This document shows, one piece after another, positions 6,460-12,445 of a stretch of DNA of 15,755 nt. Made by a program: the position numbers and the translations under genes. This stretch comes from Verrucomicrobia bacterium UBA1629 (GTDB lineage Bacteria; Verrucomicrobiota; Kiritimatiellia; RFP12; UBA1067). The first letter of the stretch is position 1. Each line of letters starts with the position of its first letter. The stretch lies in the NCBI GenBank assembly GCA_002321305.1, contig DCMF01000003.1, positions 1 through 15,755 of the forward strand, in the 5' to 3' direction. Under the pieces are notes generated by a model, which did not search any database, was not told the DNA's origin, and saw only the letters and a program-made list of their open reading frames with translations.

Positions 6460-8675
6460 GGGTTGTCTCCGACTGTCTCTTGACTTCCAAGAAAGAATTT
6501 TGCCCGCAAGACAGGCCCGTGGCTCGCCTGCACTTCCGCCTGATAGCCAAAAGCCTTCAACTTGTCAACGTCTGCCTTGAAGTCCGTCTCGTCAAGTCCC
6601 ACGAGATACCCTTCGGCCGGAAGGGTCTCGTCCTCGCGCACAATCCGATTGACGAGCCTGATGATTCTGTCCTTCGTATTCTGTTCAAGGGCAAGTGAGT
6701 CTATCGCCCGTTCGACTTTTCCCCTGAAGGACGGGCCCTGGCCTCGATAGCGGATTCGCCAGAGCGCATTCCCGGTCTTGACGAGATGATAATACAGCCG
6801 CTCGTCAGACAGGATCACGTTGCTGTCCCTGATGTCGCACGAAAGCCGGCGAAGGGAACGGAACGTCAAGGCCCGCTGCTGGACGAGTCCGGAAAGAGAG
6901 GCCGCCGAACAGGCGAGTACGCCGGCCAGGGCAAGACAGGAGACGGCCTTTTGGTTGAATCGCTCCAGGATGCCGATGCCGGTCAGCACGACCGGAAGGA
7001 CAAACAGCCACCGATAATATCGCTCGTATCGACCGGCCAAAGTCATGACGAGCGGGATGCACGCAACCCACAGCAGCAGGCACCAGATTCTTCGGCTGAA
7101 GCGCAGTTTCGGCAAGGAAACCCCGAGACCGACACCCCCGGCCAGGAAAAGAAAGGGCAGTCCGTCGCGGAGATGACTGTCAGCGATCCGGGACAGGGGC
7201 GAAGGGCCCTCCATCAAAGACCCCACGCCAAGACAGAGATACGTGTTGACGAACTGCAGCAGGTATCCGTGGCGGAAATAAAAGGCGCAGCACAGCAGAT
7301 ACCCTAGCAGGAAGCCCGTTGCCGCCGCAAGGGTCAAGGAGATCTCGCGCCGCAGTTCGCGTCTGTCGCGGATTGAGCAGAGAACCTGAAGGGCGCAGAG
7401 CGCGGCAATCGGAGGGACGGAATAGACCCCGGACAGCATCAGGAGGAAAGACGACAGGAACACGTTCGCCTTTCTCCGGTCGTCACAACCGTCAAGGCGG
7501 ACGATTGACCAGACCGACAAGATGGTGAACAGCATCACCAAGGTGTCGATTCTCCCCCCGTTGATTGTCCGGAACATGACGGGAAGAAGCCAAAAGCAGA
7601 CGGACAGCAAGAGGAAAGACAAGGCCTTTCGGCAGAGATGCGTCCGATAAGCCGCACACGCCAAGGCCGCAAACGAACACCAGGCCAAGACGACATCAAG
7701 CGCGCAGACGGTTCGATGGGAAATCCCGAAGCCCTTCAGCCATCCCCACAAGAGGTGAACGTGGAGGACGTTATACGAATACGTCCAGACCTGCGAGCCC
7801 CACCCCCGATTGAGCGACAGGTTCACGGCGGCGTCGGCCGTGCCCACCTCGTCACACCAGGGCAGGCTCAGGTAATCCGCGAAACAGATGTACGCGCATG
7901 CGATTCCTCCCGACAGGATGACGGAAAGCGCAACGCCCAGCTGGCCCTCGTCGCCCTTGAACGAAAACGCGACCGTCTGGACGAAGCTCCGCACCGCCGC
8001 CTTCAGGAGCTTCCACTTCTTGATGCTGACCTCGCCCGTCGTGCGGTCGTGCTGGGGCACGCGCGTCTCGAAGAAGCGCAGTTTCTCGCGGGCGACAATC
8101 CCCGACAGAATCACGTTTGGGGCGAATGTCGAAAGCGGAATCCGCTCGAAGGCAGTCTTGAACGCCGAGACGCGCATCAGGCGGTAGGGGACGTTCACGT
8201 CCCACACCGTCTTCCGTCCGTAGAAAAGCCGGACGCAGCAGCGCGAAACGAGGCTTATGATCTTGCGCGGCAACGCTTGGATGCGGCCGTCGCGGATGCC
8301 GACGAGAAAGTCGTGTCCGCCGTCATGGGATCTCCTGTTCCACAATTGGGCGAACCCCTCGGGACCCATCTCGTCGTCGGAATCGATCTGGAAGATCCAG
8401 TCGAATCCGTCGTCGGCAGCCTCTCGGTAGCCTGTCAGGATCGTCTGCCCGTGACCGCCGTTCGGCTTGTCGCGCACCTCGACGTGCGCATCGGGATGCT
8501 GGTTGGCGAACGCCCGCATCACGGGCAGGCTCTCGTCCTTCGAGCCGTCGTTGTAGGGGCGGATCACGAAGTCAATCACAAGCGCCTGAAGCGCATCCGC
8601 CCATTTCGCGAGGACGCCGCCAATCGCGGCCTCCTCGTTGTAGACTGGCATCACCACGCACAATCGCTCACGCAT
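6456..8675 (-). CDS. GT2 glycosyltransferase fused to a multi-pass GT-C-like membrane glycosyltransferase
   Basis: A protein of 739 residues. Residues 1-235 are a GT-A fold family-2 glycosyltransferase: VVMPVYNEE (7-15), a NDGSKD strand, a metal-binding cluster DSDDE (98-102) and a conserved HDRTTGE segment (209-215) before a membrane-associated helix, as in polyprenyl-phosphate sugar synthases. From about 247 onward there are roughly ten hydrophobic segments. After the first comes a loop with WCDEVGTADAA (D275-E276), the acidic pair typical of the first extracytoplasmic loop of GT-C enzymes (PMT/ArnT type). The last ~100 residues are soluble. ATG 8675 is chosen because the conserved VVMPVYNEE strand begins just after it; a longer frame would run into tRNA-Ser. 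AAGGAG lies only 2 bases before it. glf follows with a 4-base overlap. The fusion could couple lipid-linked sugar synthesis to its use. Substrates are unknown. Confidence 0.85.
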   Translation of the reverse strand: MRERLCVVMPVYNEEAAIGGVLAKWADALQALVIDFVIRPYNDGSKDESLPVMRAFANQHPDAHVEVRDKPNGGHGQTILTGYREAADDGFDWIFQIDSDDEMGPEGFAQLWNRRSHDGGHDFLVGIRDGRIQALPRKIISLVSRCCVRLFYGRKTVWDVNVPYRLMRVSAFKTAFERIPLSTFAPNVILSGIVAREKLRFFETRVPQHDRTTGEVSIKKWKLLKAAVRSFVQTVAFSFKGDEGQLGVALSVILSGGIACAYICFADYLSLPWCDEVGTADAAVNLSLNRGWGSQVWTYSYNVLHVHLLWGWLKGFGISHRTVCALDVVLAWCSFAALACAAYRTHLCRKALSFLLLSVCFWLLPVMFRTINGGRIDTLVMLFTILSVWSIVRLDGCDDRRKANVFLSSFLLMLSGVYSVPPIAALCALQVLCSIRDRRELRREISLTLAAATGFLLGYLLCCAFYFRHGYLLQFVNTYLCLGVGSLMEGPSPLSRIADSHLRDGLPFLFLAGGVGLGVSLPKLRFSRRIWCLLLWVACIPLVMTLAGRYERYYRWLFVLPVVLTGIGILERFNQKAVSCLALAGVLACSAASLSGLVQQRALTFRSLRRLSCDIRDSNVILSDERLYYHLVKTGNALWRIRYRGQGPSFRGKVERAIDSLALEQNTKDRIIRLVNRIVREDETLPAEGYLVGLDETDFKADVDKLKAFGYQAEVQASHGPVLRAKFFLGSQETVGDNP

Positions 8676-8748
8676 CGCTCCTTGGCCTTTCCTGCAGCTT
8701 TCCTGTCGCGCCAGACGAGACTTCGATTTCGGCTTCGCCAGTTTTCGT

Positions 8749-8838
8749 TGGCGGAGGGAGGGGGATTCGAACCCCCGGTGGACTTGCGCCCACACAACCT
8801 TTCCAAGGTTGCACCATCGACCACTCGGACATCCCTCC
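8749..8838 (-). tRNA. tRNA-Ser(GGA)
   Basis: A 90-base class II tRNA on the minus strand with acceptor GGAGGGA/TCCCTCC, discriminator G and encoded CCA (8751-8749). The anticodon loop reads CTTGGAAAG with anticodon GGA, there is a long variable arm (TGTGGGCGCAAGTCCACC region), and the T arm GGGGGTTCGAATCCCCC is complete. It is the third of three clustered tRNAs and lies 73 bases before the glycosyltransferase start. Confidence 0.95.
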
Positions 8839-8863
8839 AGTCATGGTTTGCCTCGCTTGAGCC

Positions 8864-8949
8864 TGGTGCCAGGGGCGGGACTCGAACCCGCACATACTCT
8901 CGTATAGCAGATTTTGAGTCTGCCGCGGCTGCCATTACGCCACCCTGGC
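8864..8949 (-). tRNA. tRNA-Leu(CAA)
   Basis: An 86-base class II tRNA with acceptor GCCAGGG/CCCTGGC, discriminator A and encoded CCA. The anticodon stem-loop is GCAGA-CTCAAAA-TCTGC with anticodon CAA (reads TTG). The variable arm (TATACGAGAGTATG) and the T arm (GCGGGTTCGAGTCCCGC) are complete. Only 25 bases separate it from tRNA-Ser. Confidence 0.95.
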
Positions 8950-8955
8950 GCGCCT

Positions 8956-9029
8956 TGGAGCGGGCGAAGGGAATCGAACCCTCGTAGCCAGCTTGGAAGG
9001 CTGGAGCTCTGCCATTGAGCTACGCCCGC
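8956..9029 (-). tRNA. tRNA-Gly(TCC)
   Basis: A 74-base tRNA with acceptor GCGGGCG/CGCCCGC, discriminator T and encoded CCA. The anticodon loop is CTTCCAA with anticodon TCC (reads GGA/GGG). D arm and T arm (GAGGGTTCGATTCCCTT) are standard. It is first in the minus-strand tRNA cluster, 6 bases before tRNA-Leu. Confidence 0.95.
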
Positions 9030-9055
9030 ATGACGGTCAAGCGAAAACGGGGAGA

Positions 9056-9084
9056 AGTATATCATAATTCGTCCGACGAGACAA
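9056..9084 (-). promoter_or_regulatory. Promoter of the tRNA-glycan-tilS transcription unit
   Basis: On the minus strand TTGTCT (9084-9079) is followed by a 17-base spacer and TATACT (9061-9056). Transcription should begin near 9049, about 20 bases before tRNA-Gly. No other promoter or terminator is visible down to the glycosyltransferase, so it may drive the whole minus-strand unit. Confidence 0.65.
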
Positions 9085-9094
9085 CGGGGAATTT

Positions 9095-9103
9095 TGATAT
9101 AAT
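9095..9103 (+). promoter_or_regulatory. Extended -10 promoter of the malic enzyme gene
   Basis: TGATATAAT combines an upstream TG with a perfect TATAAT (9098-9103). No good -35 is visible, which is normal for extended -10 promoters. Transcription should begin near 9110, leaving about 20 bases with an AAAAGGA ribosome site before ATG 9131. It diverges from the tRNA promoter, with only about 35 bases between the two -10 elements. Confidence 0.6.
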
Positions 9104-9130
9104 ACGCAAAAAGCCCAAAAGGACGAATTC

Positions 9131-10420
9131 ATGGCCAAATACGACAGGGAAGAAGTTTTGAAGTTCCACAAGGGCGGCAAGGTCGCGGTCACGCTGCCGA
9201 AGCCCCTCAAGACGAAGGACGACCTGTGCCTCGCCTACACGCCGGGCGTCGCGCAGGCGGTGAAGGAGATCGCCGCGCGCCCGGCGTCCGTCTACGACGT
9301 GACGGCGAAGCCGAACCTCGTCGCCGTCGTGTCGGACGGCACGGCGATCCTCGGCCTCGGCGACCTCGGCGCGACGGCGTCCATCCCCGTGATGGAGGGC
9401 AAGGCCGTCCTCTTCAAGAGCTTCGCGGACGTCGACGCCTGGCCCGTGCCGCTTGACGCCTGCCGCGTCGGCGGCGCGAACGCGGGCAAGACCGACCCGG
9501 AGCGCGTCATCGCCGCCGTGAAGGCGATCGCGCCGCAGTACGGCGGCATCAACCTGGAGGACATCGCCGCGCCCGCCTGCTTCGAGATCGAGGATCGGCT
9601 CGACGCCGAGCTCGACATCCCCGTCTTCCACGACGACCAGTGGGGCACGGCGGTCATTGCGCTCGCGGGCGTCATGAACTTCGCGCAGCTCGCCGGCAAG
9701 GAGCTGAAGGGCCTGAAGGTCGTCGTCAACGGCGCGGGCGCGGCCGGGACGCGCATCGCCGACATGCTCAAGGCCGCCGGCGTCGTCGATCTCACGATGT
9801 TCGACATCCGGGGCGTCCTCGCGACGTCGCGCACCGACCTCTCGCGGCAGAACGCCGTCCACGCGCGCGACGTGCCGGAAGACCTGACGCGCCGTGCGGC
9901 GCTGACGGGGGCGGACGTCTTCATCGGCGTCTCGGCGGCGAACGTCCTCTCGGGCGACGACGTGCGGGCGATGGGCGACTTCCCGGCGATCTTCGCGATG
10001 GCGAACCCCGATCCGGAGATCACGCCGGAGGAAGTCGCGAAGGCGCTTGCGGGCCGGAAGTACGTGATGGTCACGGGCCGCAGCGACTACCCAAACCAGA
10101 TCAACAACGTCCTCGGCTTCCCGTACCTCTTCCGGGGCGCGCTCGACGTGCGGGCGACGACGATCAACACGGCGATGAAGGTCGCGGCGGCGCATGCGCT
10201 CGCGGCATTGGCGCGCGAGCCGGTGACGGACGACGTGAAGGCCCTCTATCCGGGCGAGACGCTCGTCTTCGGCACGGACTACCTCATCCCGAAGCCGTTC
10301 GACCGCCGCCTCTTCGTCGAGGTCTCCTACGCTGTCGCCGAGGCGGCCGTGAAGTCGGGCGTCGCGCGGCTCGACGTCGATCTCGCGGACTACCGCCGTA
10401 CACTGGAGGCGCGGCGCTGA
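9131..10420 (+). CDS. Malic enzyme, short form (oxaloacetate-decarboxylating)
   Basis: A protein of 429 residues that oxidatively decarboxylates malate to pyruvate and CO2 in the cytoplasm. The catalytic Tyr is Y36 in AYTPGVAQAV. The catalytic Lys is probably K91 in MEGKAVLF. Metal-binding acids are E143-D144 (INLEDIAAP) and the D168/D169 pair in FHDDQWGTAV. The nucleotide fold starts with VVVNGAGAAGTRIA (198-210), and the next strand ends in D225 (MFDIRGV), suggesting NAD rather than NADP preference. AMANPDPEITPEE and NQINNVLGFPYLFRGALD are strong family blocks. It lacks the phosphotransacetylase-like C-terminal domain of long bacterial malic enzymes. It has its own promoter and ribosome site and sits alone between the tRNA cluster and the LysR regulator. 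Confidence 0.95.
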   Translation: MAKYDREEVLKFHKGGKVAVTLPKPLKTKDDLCLAYTPGVAQAVKEIAARPASVYDVTAKPNLVAVVSDGTAILGLGDLGATASIPVMEGKAVLFKSFADVDAWPVPLDACRVGGANAGKTDPERVIAAVKAIAPQYGGINLEDIAAPACFEIEDRLDAELDIPVFHDDQWGTAVIALAGVMNFAQLAGKELKGLKVVVNGAGAAGTRIADMLKAAGVVDLTMFDIRGVLATSRTDLSRQNAVHARDVPEDLTRRAALTGADVFIGVSAANVLSGDDVRAMGDFPAIFAMANPDPEITPEEVAKALAGRKYVMVTGRSDYPNQINNVLGFPYLFRGALDVRATTINTAMKVAAAHALAALAREPVTDDVKALYPGETLVFGTDYLIPKPFDRRLFVEVSYAVAEAAVKSGVARLDVDLADYRRTLEARR

Positions 10421-10438
10421 CAGGGGCCGTTAGAGCCA

Positions 10439-10451
10439 TAGCCAATTGTTA
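10439..10451 (+). promoter_or_regulatory. LysR-type operator (T-N11-A box)
   Basis: T-AGCCAATTGTT-A lies in the imperfect dyad ATAGC-CAATT-GTTAT. Its centre (10445) is about 63 bases upstream of the predicted transcription start of the LysR gene, close to the -65 position usual for the recognition site of LysR-type regulators. Autoregulation is inferred. Confidence 0.55.
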
Positions 10452-10471
10452 TCGAAAATGAACTGGCATAA

Positions 10472-10501
10472 TTGACAGTTCTACGTTCCGCGTGGTATAC
10501 T
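10472..10501 (+). promoter_or_regulatory. Strong promoter of the LysR-type regulator
   Basis: A perfect TTGACA (10472-10477), an 18-base spacer and TATACT (10496-10501). Only 7 bases separate the -10 from ATG 10509, so the transcript should begin at or next to the start codon and be leaderless. Confidence 0.75.
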
Positions 10502-10508
10502 ACGCGGC

Positions 10509-11456
10509 ATGGAACTTCGGCATATCAGGTCTTTCGCCATGATCGCCCGCGAGGGGAACATCTCGCGCGCGGCGAAGAAGCTCGGCATCAGCCAGCCCGC
10601 GCTCTCGAAGCAGCTGGGCGAATTGGAGGCCGACCTCCGGCAGACGCTGTTCGCGCGCGGCGCGCGCGCCGTGAGGCTCACGGCGAAGGGCGAGGTCTTC
10701 CGCAAGCGGGCGGACGAGATCCTCTCGCTCATCGACTGCACGGTGCGCGAGGTGTCGTGCGCGGCCTCGAAGCTGTCGGGGCGCATCACGATCGGCGCGG
10801 CCGAGACGTTCGGCTTCGCGCTTGTCGCTTCCGCCTTGCGCGACCTGCAGCGGGAAAACCCCGCCGTCTCGTTCCAGCTCGTCTCCGGCAACGGCGAGGA
10901 CCTTGCCGCGCGCGTGCAGAAGGGGACGCTGAATCTCGCCGTGCTGATCGGGCCGGGGCGGCTTGACGGCTGCGACACGCTCGCGCTCGGCGTCTACCAT
11001 TCGCTCGGCCTCGTCCTGCCGAAGGACGATCCGCTCGCCCGGAAGAAGGGCATCGCGCCCGCCGACCTCTTGGGGCGTCCGCTCCTCTTACCGCGCCGCC
11101 TCCGGATGTCGTCCGAGATCGCGGGCTGGGCGGGCTACGACTATGCGCGGCTGAACGTCGTCGGCACGTTCAACCTGCTCTACAACGCCGCGCACGCCGT
11201 CGCGGAGGGCGTCGGGGCGGCCGTCTCGATCGACGGGCTCATCCCGGAGATGCTGGCGAAGCGGCTTGTGTTCCGTCCGTTCGAGCCGGAGATCTACAGC
11301 GAGACGTATCTTGCGTGGAAGGAGAACGCCGAACTCGCGCCGGCCGCCGCCGAACTCGTCCGCCTCTTGCGCGGGCGGGTGAAGGAATGCGCCGACATCG
11401 ACGACTTCATTGAAAAGGAAAAGGATCGAAAGCGAGCGTCTTTAACCACGGATTGA
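10509..11456 (+). CDS. LysR-family transcriptional regulator
   Basis: A protein of 315 residues, the usual LysR length. It begins MELRHIRSFAMIAREGNISR, the canonical N-terminal helix-turn-helix start, with AAKKLGISQPALSKQLGELE as the recognition region and a linker helix to about residue 85. Residues 90-300 form the periplasmic-binding-protein-like effector domain (ITIGAAETFGFALVA, LNLAVLIGPG, GVYHSLGLVLPKDDPLA, VAEGVGAAVSIDGLIP). The start is secure by homology, yet there is no ribosome site and the -10 is only 7 bases away. The final residues and the TGA are supplied by the left end of a CACGGATT hairpin repeat. It precedes, on the same strand, the redox cluster from 11540, which it probably controls along with itself. 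The effector is unknown. Confidence 0.95.
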   Translation: MELRHIRSFAMIAREGNISRAAKKLGISQPALSKQLGELEADLRQTLFARGARAVRLTAKGEVFRKRADEILSLIDCTVREVSCAASKLSGRITIGAAETFGFALVASALRDLQRENPAVSFQLVSGNGEDLAARVQKGTLNLAVLIGPGRLDGCDTLALGVYHSLGLVLPKDDPLARKKGIAPADLLGRPLLLPRRLRMSSEIAGWAGYDYARLNVVGTFNLLYNAAHAVAEGVGAAVSIDGLIPEMLAKRLVFRPFEPEIYSETYLAWKENAELAPAAAELVRLLRGRVKECADIDDFIEKEKDRKRASLTTD

Positions 11457-11511
11457 CACGGATTCGCACGGATTCCTGCCAATCCATGAAAATCCGTGTT
11501 CATTCGTGGAC
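11447..11511 (+). repeat. CACGGATT hairpin repeat
   Basis: Three roughly 10-base units (CCACGGATTGA, CACGGATTCG, CACGGATTCC) are followed by inverted, degenerate copies (CCAATCCATGAA, AATCCGTGTT, CATTCGTGGA). The two arms of about 32 bases pair almost end to end with a very short loop. There is no T-run after it, so it is not a standard terminator. It resembles an interspersed repeat seen in Planctomycetes/Verrucomicrobia-type genomes, which is recalled rather than searched. It overlaps the LysR stop codon and precedes the flavodoxin gene. Confidence 0.8.
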
Positions 11512-11539
11512 AATGCTGAACCAAAAAAGGAGAACAAAC

Positions 11540-12157
11540 ATGAACCGTAAGGAATTCATCGTCAAGTCAACCGCGTTCGCGGCGGCCAGCGTGTTCTTGC
11601 CGGCCTGTGCGGATGCGAAAACGAAACAGGAAGGAGGGGCGAAAATGCCCATGAAAGTAAAGAAGGACAAGGTTCTCGTCGTCTACTTCTCGCGCAGCGG
11701 CAACACGCGCTACGCGGCGGAGACGTTCGCGAAGACGTGCGGCGGCGCGAAGCTCGTCGAGATCAAGGCCGCGAAGCCGTATGCGCCGGACTACGGCGAC
11801 TGCTGCGACGAGGCGAAGCCGGAGTGCCGGGCGGGGACGCTGCGGCCCATCCAGAAGATTGAAGGGCTGGACGTCGCGGCCTACGATGTCGTCCTTGTCG
11901 GCACGCCGAACTGGTGGGGCACGATGGCTCCGCCGGTGCGCACGTGGGTGAGCGAGAACGCGGCGGCGCTGAAGACGAAGACGGTCTGCCTCTTCCAGAC
12001 GCACGGCGGCGGCGGGATGCAGAACTGCGCGCGCGACTTCGCCGCGCTCGTCGAGGGCGCGAACGTCCTGCCCGCCCAGGCGTACTACGGCACGACGGTC
12101 AAGATCCGCCCCGGCCTCAAGTCTTTCGTCACCGACCGCCTCGCGGTGGAGGGATGA
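11540..12157 (+). CDS. Flavodoxin with Tat-like/lipoprotein export signal
   Basis: A protein of 205 residues. Residues 1-23 look like an export signal: NRKEFIVKSTAF resembles a Tat motif with R-K in place of R-R, and it leads to LPAC with C23 as a possible lipidated Cys. The flavodoxin domain follows. The FMN-phosphate loop is VVYFSRSGNTRYAAE just after KKDKVLV, and the later flavin loops are LVGTPNWWGTMAPPVRTWV and FQTHGGGGMQN. It should carry electrons in, or outside, the membrane. ATG 11540 has AAAAGGAG 7-8 bases upstream. An internal ATG at 11645 (residue 36) also has AAGGAGG in ideal position and would make a form without the signal. It is the first gene after the LysR regulator, separated from it by the hairpin repeat. 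Confidence 0.9.
   Translation: MNRKEFIVKSTAFAAASVFLPACADAKTKQEGGAKMPMKVKKDKVLVVYFSRSGNTRYAAETFAKTCGGAKLVEIKAAKPYAPDYGDCCDEAKPECRAGTLRPIQKIEGLDVAAYDVVLVGTPNWWGTMAPPVRTWVSENAAALKTKTVCLFQTHGGGGMQNCARDFAALVEGANVLPAQAYYGTTVKIRPGLKSFVTDRLAVEG
11631..11637 (+). promoter_or_regulatory. Internal Shine-Dalgarno in the flavodoxin gene
   Basis: AAGGAGG lies 7 bases before the in-frame ATG at 11645, exactly between the export signal and the flavodoxin fold. It is as good as the ribosome site of the first start, so a second, cytoplasmic product is possible. Confidence 0.5.
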
Positions 12158-12181
12158 GTCCCTGTGTCGGCACGGGTTTAT

Positions 12182-12418
12182 AAACACAGAGCGGCCTGTT
12201 TTCAAACACAGAGCCGCTTCGCGGGGCAATGTGAGGGTCGCAGGAGGCTCGCTCCGCGCGTTTCGCGAACACTTCTTGCAATTCCATACGTGGAGGTTTT
12301 GAGAACTGGGGCTTCGCCCCAGACCCCATGAAGATGAAATGCGAGGGGGACGACCGGAACGAGCGAAGCGAATCTCTCGGTCTTCTCTGCTCGCCCGGCC
12401 GCAGGCCGCTCTGTGTTT
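12182..12418. repeat. 237-bp element bounded by a perfect 17-bp inverted repeat
   Basis: AAACACAGAGCGGCCTG (12182-12198) recurs as its exact reverse complement at 12402-12418. A second direct copy of the first 11 bases (AAACACAGAGC) begins at 12204. The interior has no credible gene. It contains the hairpin CTGGGGC-TTC-GCCCCAG (12306-12322) and several shorter GC-rich dyads such as GACCG...CGGTC. No target-site duplication is visible. It fills the gap between flavodoxin and the cupin gene and could be a MITE-like or other non-autonomous repeat, or encode a structured RNA. There is no T-run to make it a classical terminator. Confidence 0.7.
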
Positions 12419-12432
12419 GAATCAATAAAGAG

Positions 12433-12438
12433 TATAGT
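12433..12438 (+). promoter_or_regulatory. Possible -10 of the CMD-cupin gene
   Basis: TATAGT ends 7 bases before ATG 12446, the same distance as in the LysR gene. No consensus -35 is present; the region 16-18 bases upstream is the end of the inverted-repeat element. No ribosome site precedes ATG 12446, which fits a leaderless transcript, but the promoter is weakly supported. Confidence 0.35.
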
Positions 12439-12445
12439 AAGCAAA

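Noticed and set aside
6459..8795. Longer form of the glycosyltransferase starting at 8795
   Set aside because: The extra 40 codons lie in tRNA-Ser and its spacer; the conserved GT2 strand starts right after ATG 8675.
7638..8987. A 449-codon plus-strand frame opposite the glycosyltransferase
   Set aside because: It runs through two tRNA genes and lacks any domain or ribosome site; it is a shadow frame.
9062..10195. A 377-codon minus-strand frame opposite malic enzyme
   Set aside because: Arg/Val/Asp/His-rich low-complexity translation of high-GC DNA; the sense gene has all catalytic motifs.
11453..11481. TTGACA inside the hairpin repeat as a -35 for the flavodoxin gene
   Set aside because: No -10-like hexamer lies 16-18 bases downstream (CTGCCA/TGCCAA).
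11447..11511. CACGGATT repeats as a short CRISPR array
   Set aside because: Units are about 10 bases with no spacers and are arranged as one hairpin; there are no cas genes.
12306..12322. CTGGGGC-TTC-GCCCCAG hairpin as a terminator for the flavodoxin gene
   Set aside because: There is no T-run after the stem, and it lies about 150 bases downstream inside the repeat element.
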